Assembly: GCF_030052815.1 (NCBI RefSeq)
Contig: NC_079507.1
Location: 68,155,144 to 68,219,143, forward strand
Direction of reading: 5' to 3'
DNA from: Hevea brasiliensis
Taxonomy: Eukaryota; Streptophyta; Magnoliopsida; Malpighiales; Euphorbiaceae
DNA length: 64,000 nt
Made by a program: the position numbers and the translations under genes. The notes below the pieces were generated by a model, which worked only from the letters and a program-made list of their open reading frames with translations, did not search any database and had not been told where the DNA came from. Numbering within the stretch: the stretch's first letter is position 1; each line of letters begins with the position of its first letter. Positions 59,568 through 64,000 of this stretch are shown one piece after another.

Positions 59568-62417
59568 GTTGGTAGCCTGGATTTCTTTATTTTATCATCA
59601 GAAATTTGCCTTGATGTGATAAAAAGAATAGTTTGATTGAGGATGTTTCTGCCAAGTTCTTTAAAGGTATGTATGTCAAGTCAGAGGCACATAATCATAC
59701 TACAGTATCACTCCTTTTGTTCTGGTTGATCAGAAGCAGACATTTCTTTCATAGTTCCCGAAGGTTTGTACTTATTCATTATAGACATAACCAAGGCTTT
59801 AAATGTTCAATACTTCGTTATCTTCAATACACTCAAAAAACTCGAAAGCATATTGAGGATCATTCCAGTTTCAGTTAAAAAGCAGTGTTGGGATTGACAG
59901 ATCTAATCCATTATCGTATAAGCTTGTGAACCTGCAGGCTGCAATTTTGGCTAGTAATAACAGTTTGAGGTTAAGAGTCGGAATAAAGCAATTTGACTTG
60001 TATGATGAAAAATTCTTAAATTACAGGTGCTTGGAGAAACCGATATGTTTCCTTTGGAACTTCTCAGCTCAAAAAAATTGGCACTTTCAATGTTTCCATC
60101 TAATCTTTCGTTTTTATTTCGGCAAGAAAAGCTTATCTTGACAAAAACAAAGTGGAAATGGACATACGTGAAAAGTTCTAAATAATGAGTAAGCAACCTC
60201 AAACCTGTGTTTTTATTTTCCTTCACTGAATGGAATTCACTACTTTTTGCTATGAGCTACGGATTATGGTTAAATAATCCCCCAAGTACCAAGCATATGC
60301 CCAAATTTAATTCACACCAGCTCATGCAAGGGATGCCAGACTCTGGCTTTCTGGGGTTAGGCAGACCCCGGTTTGAGCATACACTCTCAATTCTCCAAAA
60401 TTATAGAAACTAACATATTCAATGTGATTAATATGCCATAGTTGCTTAATTATCAGAATTAGTACAATTTGAAATTTAAACAAGTGATGGAAACTGAAAA
60501 GGACAAGAGAAAATTCTGAAACAGTTTGTTGAAAAATCTTGAATTTTTCAAAATTTGGCAGGAAATTTAGAAATTTGACTCGCCTGCTATATTAAAAGCC
60601 CTGAATTATAAGCAGTCAAAGTTGTGACTGCATGTGCCAAATCAAACCAGAACAAGTAGTCAAGTAATCGATACTTCATTAGTCTTCTGCTTTTGTCTAG
60701 TTGATAATCAATTTGTAAATTGGAAATTTTATTTTTTCTTTTCTGGTACATCAGAATCTTAAAGAGAGGGTTGTTGGGATTTAAATCTTTACTTAATTGG
60801 AGAATTGAAACTATGACAAATTCAGAAGCCAATTCGAACTCTTCAACTAAGTTCTCAATTCTCTTTTTCTTCTCTGTTGATCACATGTAAATATAGGGTA
60901 AGACGTGTATACCAATTACAACTACCACAAGGTATAACAATATCTTATTTAATTTATATTATTCTAAAGTCGCCATCATTCTACTGGAGTAATCTATTGA
61001 GAATCCACAATACATAGAATTGAAAATTTCAAAATCAAAAGAATGTCTAGTTGTGGGTATTCATTCATTATCATAAATCATCTGTTTAAAATGTGTTAAA
61101 CACATGCTCATATACATCCAACTTCTTGAACAAAGCTTGCAAAATTGTTGAATCAACCTTGGGTTGTTAACAAAACCCTCTTTACTAATATTAACCATCC
61201 GTTTTCCAAGTTCCTTCAAACCCTTCTATTTGATAACAATCTTCATCAATACGAATTCAAGATATTGCTAGGTGATCAAGTGCAATAAGCAGTGAAAGCC
61301 GTTTTCCCCTCTAAAAAAGTTTAGCATACTTAAAGAAAATATAGAATTCCAATATATTTTAAACTCATCACTAAAAATTCTGTAACTTTATCGATAAAAA
61401 CTAAACTTACTTATCAATTAGGAGTCGACTCTGTGAAGAGCACTTTGCAATTATTTATTTTGAATGCATCAGTTTAATATGGAGGAATGTGCTTTTAAGA
61501 TTACAGAATAAAGAAGTTGATTTTAAAATATAAAAATTGGCTAAAAATACTCTTACACGTACAAAAAAAAAAAAATCTGCAGCCCTTTCCTTATGGAATG
61601 GAAGCCTAATCGGAAAAAAACTATTATTTCCCGCCAGCTTTGCGTGACAGATAGAGACAAGGCTTCTTTGTCAATCCCACATTCCTTTGCTGTTTTCATT
61701 ATTATTAGTTATATTTGAGATAGGCACCATGCCAATATTGCTGCTCTGCTAAGTTTGAAAGGTCACTTGCTTGGTGCTGGGTCACAATCCCATAGGTTGG
61801 CTGCATCTAACATTAAAATTTTTAAAGCTTGTTCAACCATTTGACTTACACTTAATTTAACCCTTCCTTTGCTTGGACACAAACCAACTCAAATCTTTTT
61901 TTTTTTTTGGCAAAGAAATCTTGAAAGTTGCAAGATATAAACTTTAGCCTTCAACAGAAAAAAATAATTTACAAAAGTTAAAGAAACAGCACAAGAATAA
62001 TATGGGTGGACCAGAGAAACATCTAGCAAACAACATATTTGAAATTTCCTTGTGTTCATCAATAAAATACCCACAAGCTTATCTCATGATTCTTCTAGTT
62101 TACATGATTCAAACTTTGTACAAAACAATACCATCCATCCCTAAATGATGGCTACCTCATATCCTTCTCTGTTCAGATTTAATCTTTACCCAATTTCTCT
62201 TTTCAAAGGACACAAAAGAAAAAGGAAAGAAATTTGAAAGCACAATTTATCCTCTCCATGTGCTTCCAACCATCAGAAATAAAAAACAAGAAAAGGAAAG
62301 AATTGGGGAAAAAGAAAAAGGGACAAGAATAACATCTATAGGCTAATTGAGCCATACACTCCTAAATATTGTTATCATTAACAAAACACAACCATCAATA
62401 TTATTACTTAGTATGTA
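59568..62417. other. Spacer between the receptor-like gene and the WNK gene
   Basis: About 59568-59900 is probably promoter of the minus-strand receptor gene. No further gene is supported; open frames of 60-90 codons (e.g. 59926-60141 plus, 59951-60226 minus) overlap each other and match nothing I know. About 62150-62417 is likely WNK 3' UTR. Confidence 0.5.
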
Positions 62418-63429
62418 TCATGAACAAGAAGTATCATCATTTTCGTCGTCATCATCAATTCCATCAAAGAATGGATCTTTGAGGAGATCTGCAGCAGAAG
62501 GCCTTGCTCTAGGCTGAGCAATGCATTTCTCAATGAATCCCCTAACTTCAGGGTCCCTAACCTTGCTTAAAGCCTTAGGCCTAACTCCAGAGGAAACTTT
62601 CTTGTATATTCTTGCAACGTTGTCACACTCACTATATGGAATTTCCAATGTCACCATCTCTAACACACACATACCAAAGGAATATATGTCCACCATTTCT
62701 GTGTAATTCTCCTCATACAGCTCTGGTGCCATGAATTCTGGTGTCCCAAGTATTGAATGTGCTGAATGGCTTTTCCCCACTATAGCAGCCAAACCTAGAT
62801 CACCAATCTTAACCTACACAGAAAAAGAATATCAATAAACTTTCTTAAAAGTGGAGAATATAGGAATCAAATTCTGTTTTCTTTTTTCCTTTCACAGCAC
62901 CCAAACATGTCTTAGTTAGTATTACCTGGCCGATATTCCCATTGACAAGCAAGTTGCTGCAATTGAGATCTCTATGAATGATGCAAGGCTCATGCGTATG
63001 CAAATAATTCAAGGCCTTCAAGATTTGTTTGGACCATTTCTTGAGTGCCTTCTTTGAAACATGCCTGTGTTTCTTCCTATATTCCCTCAAATTACCAGAA
63101 GTACAAACTTCAGTTATGAAATTCAAATTATTATGATCTTCGTCACGCCACACATGGTACAGAGAAATAATGTTCTTGTTCTTTAAGCTTCTTAACAATC
63201 GAACCTCTGAGTAAAGCCTTTCGATCACGGTTGGATCATTAGAGAAGTTTCTTAATTTGACTTGGTTCCATGCAACCTCTATTCCTTCTTCTTGATCAAA
63301 TGCCCGGTAAACTCTTTTCACTGCGCCGCAGCCCAGTAGTTCATTATAACGGCCATACCGTCCGGTGGGATCGATCTCAACGAAGGGCTCCGAATCCTTA
63401 TCGGACGGATCAGAGCTGACGCTAGGCAT
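62418..63429 (-). CDS. WNK11: WNK11-like protein kinase
   Basis: WNK ('with no lysine') kinases are Ser/Thr kinases linked to ion balance, flowering and stress in plants. Two exons, 62926-63429 and 62418-62813; 299 residues, frame intact, GT-AG intron. The kinase domain (~25-285) starts [20 protein letters not shown]. As in all WNKs, the ATP lysine sits in this loop (AVKRVY) and strand 3 has Asn (VAWNQVKL). The catalytic loop is HRDLNCSN, with Asn where HRDLK is usual, and the metal motif is DLG; I recall HRDLN in WNK11 of other plants. Also seen: [13 protein letters not shown] and [12 protein letters not shown]. The protein is short, ending in an acidic tail (DDDDENDD) without the long C-terminal region of other WNKs. 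Start at 63429 ([12 protein letters not shown]). Neighbours match At5g55560 by recollection. Confidence 0.93.
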
Positions 63430-64000
63430 CTTCAAGGAAAATTAAGAACACAAAAATATTAGTCCAAACAACATGAACTTTTTTTTTTTTAAGAAATAAA
63501 ATTCAATGCAATTCTTGAGCTTAAATTTACAACTTTCATCAAGAAATTAATATAGAACTCAATCATGCATAATTAATTATCATACTGTAACACCACGCAG
63601 GTTGATCAATCCAGAGAAGAAATCTAAAAACAAGGTTTAAATTAATCTAATTAAATTCTAAACACCAACAGAACGAAAATAAAAAAGAAATCCACCGATG
63701 TTATCCGTAAAACCAGATCAAACCCAGAAAACCAAAACAAAAACCCACTAAATTTTGATAAGAAGCAATTGAAGAAACGCCATATTGATTTTGCTCAAAC
63801 TAACCAAAAAAAATGACATGGACAGAATCATTAGAGAAAAAAAAGAACAAGAATAAAAAAAGAGATTAATCATAGTATCTACCATTAAAAGAACAATTCA
63901 AGAAAGCTCCGAGTCAAGAAGAAGCTTTGGTTTGAAAAAGTAGTGTGACCAGAGCGCGAAGCATGGAAAAGCTGATGAAGTTTGGAGAGAAGTATTTATA
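63430..64000 (-). promoter_or_regulatory. 5' leader and core promoter of the WNK gene
   Basis: On minus, TATAAATA at 63993-64000 is a good TATA box at the very end of the window; transcription would start around 63960-63970. A possible leader donor (AATG|GTAGAT) is at 63892, with an acceptor near the ATG, so an intron in the 5' UTR is likely. Upstream control elements lie outside the window. Confidence 0.5.

Noticed and set aside
1..64000. CRISPR array, operon or bacterial-type system
   Set aside because: No spaced short repeats; the genes have introns and separate promoters, and everything fits a plant nuclear genome.

Overview
This window is nuclear DNA from a flowering plant, almost certainly a eudicot. 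It is AT-rich and most genes have several introns. Introns use ordinary GT-AG sites, ribosomal-protein promoters carry telo-boxes, and the first 10.6 kb is a nest of LTR retrotransposons. Five neighbouring genes between about 28 and 64 kb appear in the same order as I remember for Arabidopsis At5g55510-At5g55560: a PRAT/Tim17-22-23 protein, a C2-domain protein, TORNADO1, an hnRNP-like two-RRM protein and WNK11. A rosid, perhaps Malpighiales/Euphorbiaceae, would fit, but the species is inference.

Layout. 1-10618: a decayed Tekay-like chromovirus (end of reverse transcriptase, RNase H, integrase, chromodomain, polypurine tract, 3' LTR). Two ~3 kb LTRs of another family are inserted into it in opposite orientations. 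The one inside the 3' LTR is a clean solo LTR with a perfect 5-bp target duplication. 10619-12635: decayed repeats. 12636-16789: a MO25/CAB39-like scaffold gene with all 11 exons, but with a broken splice donor and a frameshift, so probably a pseudogene. 17-19 kb: tandem duplication, a foldback and an internally deleted GART (purine synthesis) pseudogene. 19582-19654: tRNA-Ala(AGC). 20809-23590: cytosolic ribosomal protein eS8. 24751-26141: a Pack-MULE-like transposon with ~165-180 bp inverted ends and a perfect 9-bp target duplication, carrying a TIM44 gene fragment and itself containing a MITE.

28084-31299: PRAT-family membrane protein (minus). 31.3-39.4 kb: 8 kb of AT-rich DNA with no supported gene. 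40984-42279: C2-domain protein (plus). 43041-47504: TORNADO1, an LRR-Roc-COR protein (minus). 50278-52544: two-RRM RNA-binding protein (minus). 57616-59567: LRR receptor-like pseudokinase (minus). 62418-63429: WNK11-like kinase (minus), with its promoter at the window end.

The genes do not form a pathway; this is ordinary plant gene order with accessory repeats between. I see no new multi-gene system. The most unusual items are the gene-capturing MULE, the two lesions in the MO25-like gene, the opposed LTR pair, the deleted GART copy and a 29-bp-arm foldback.
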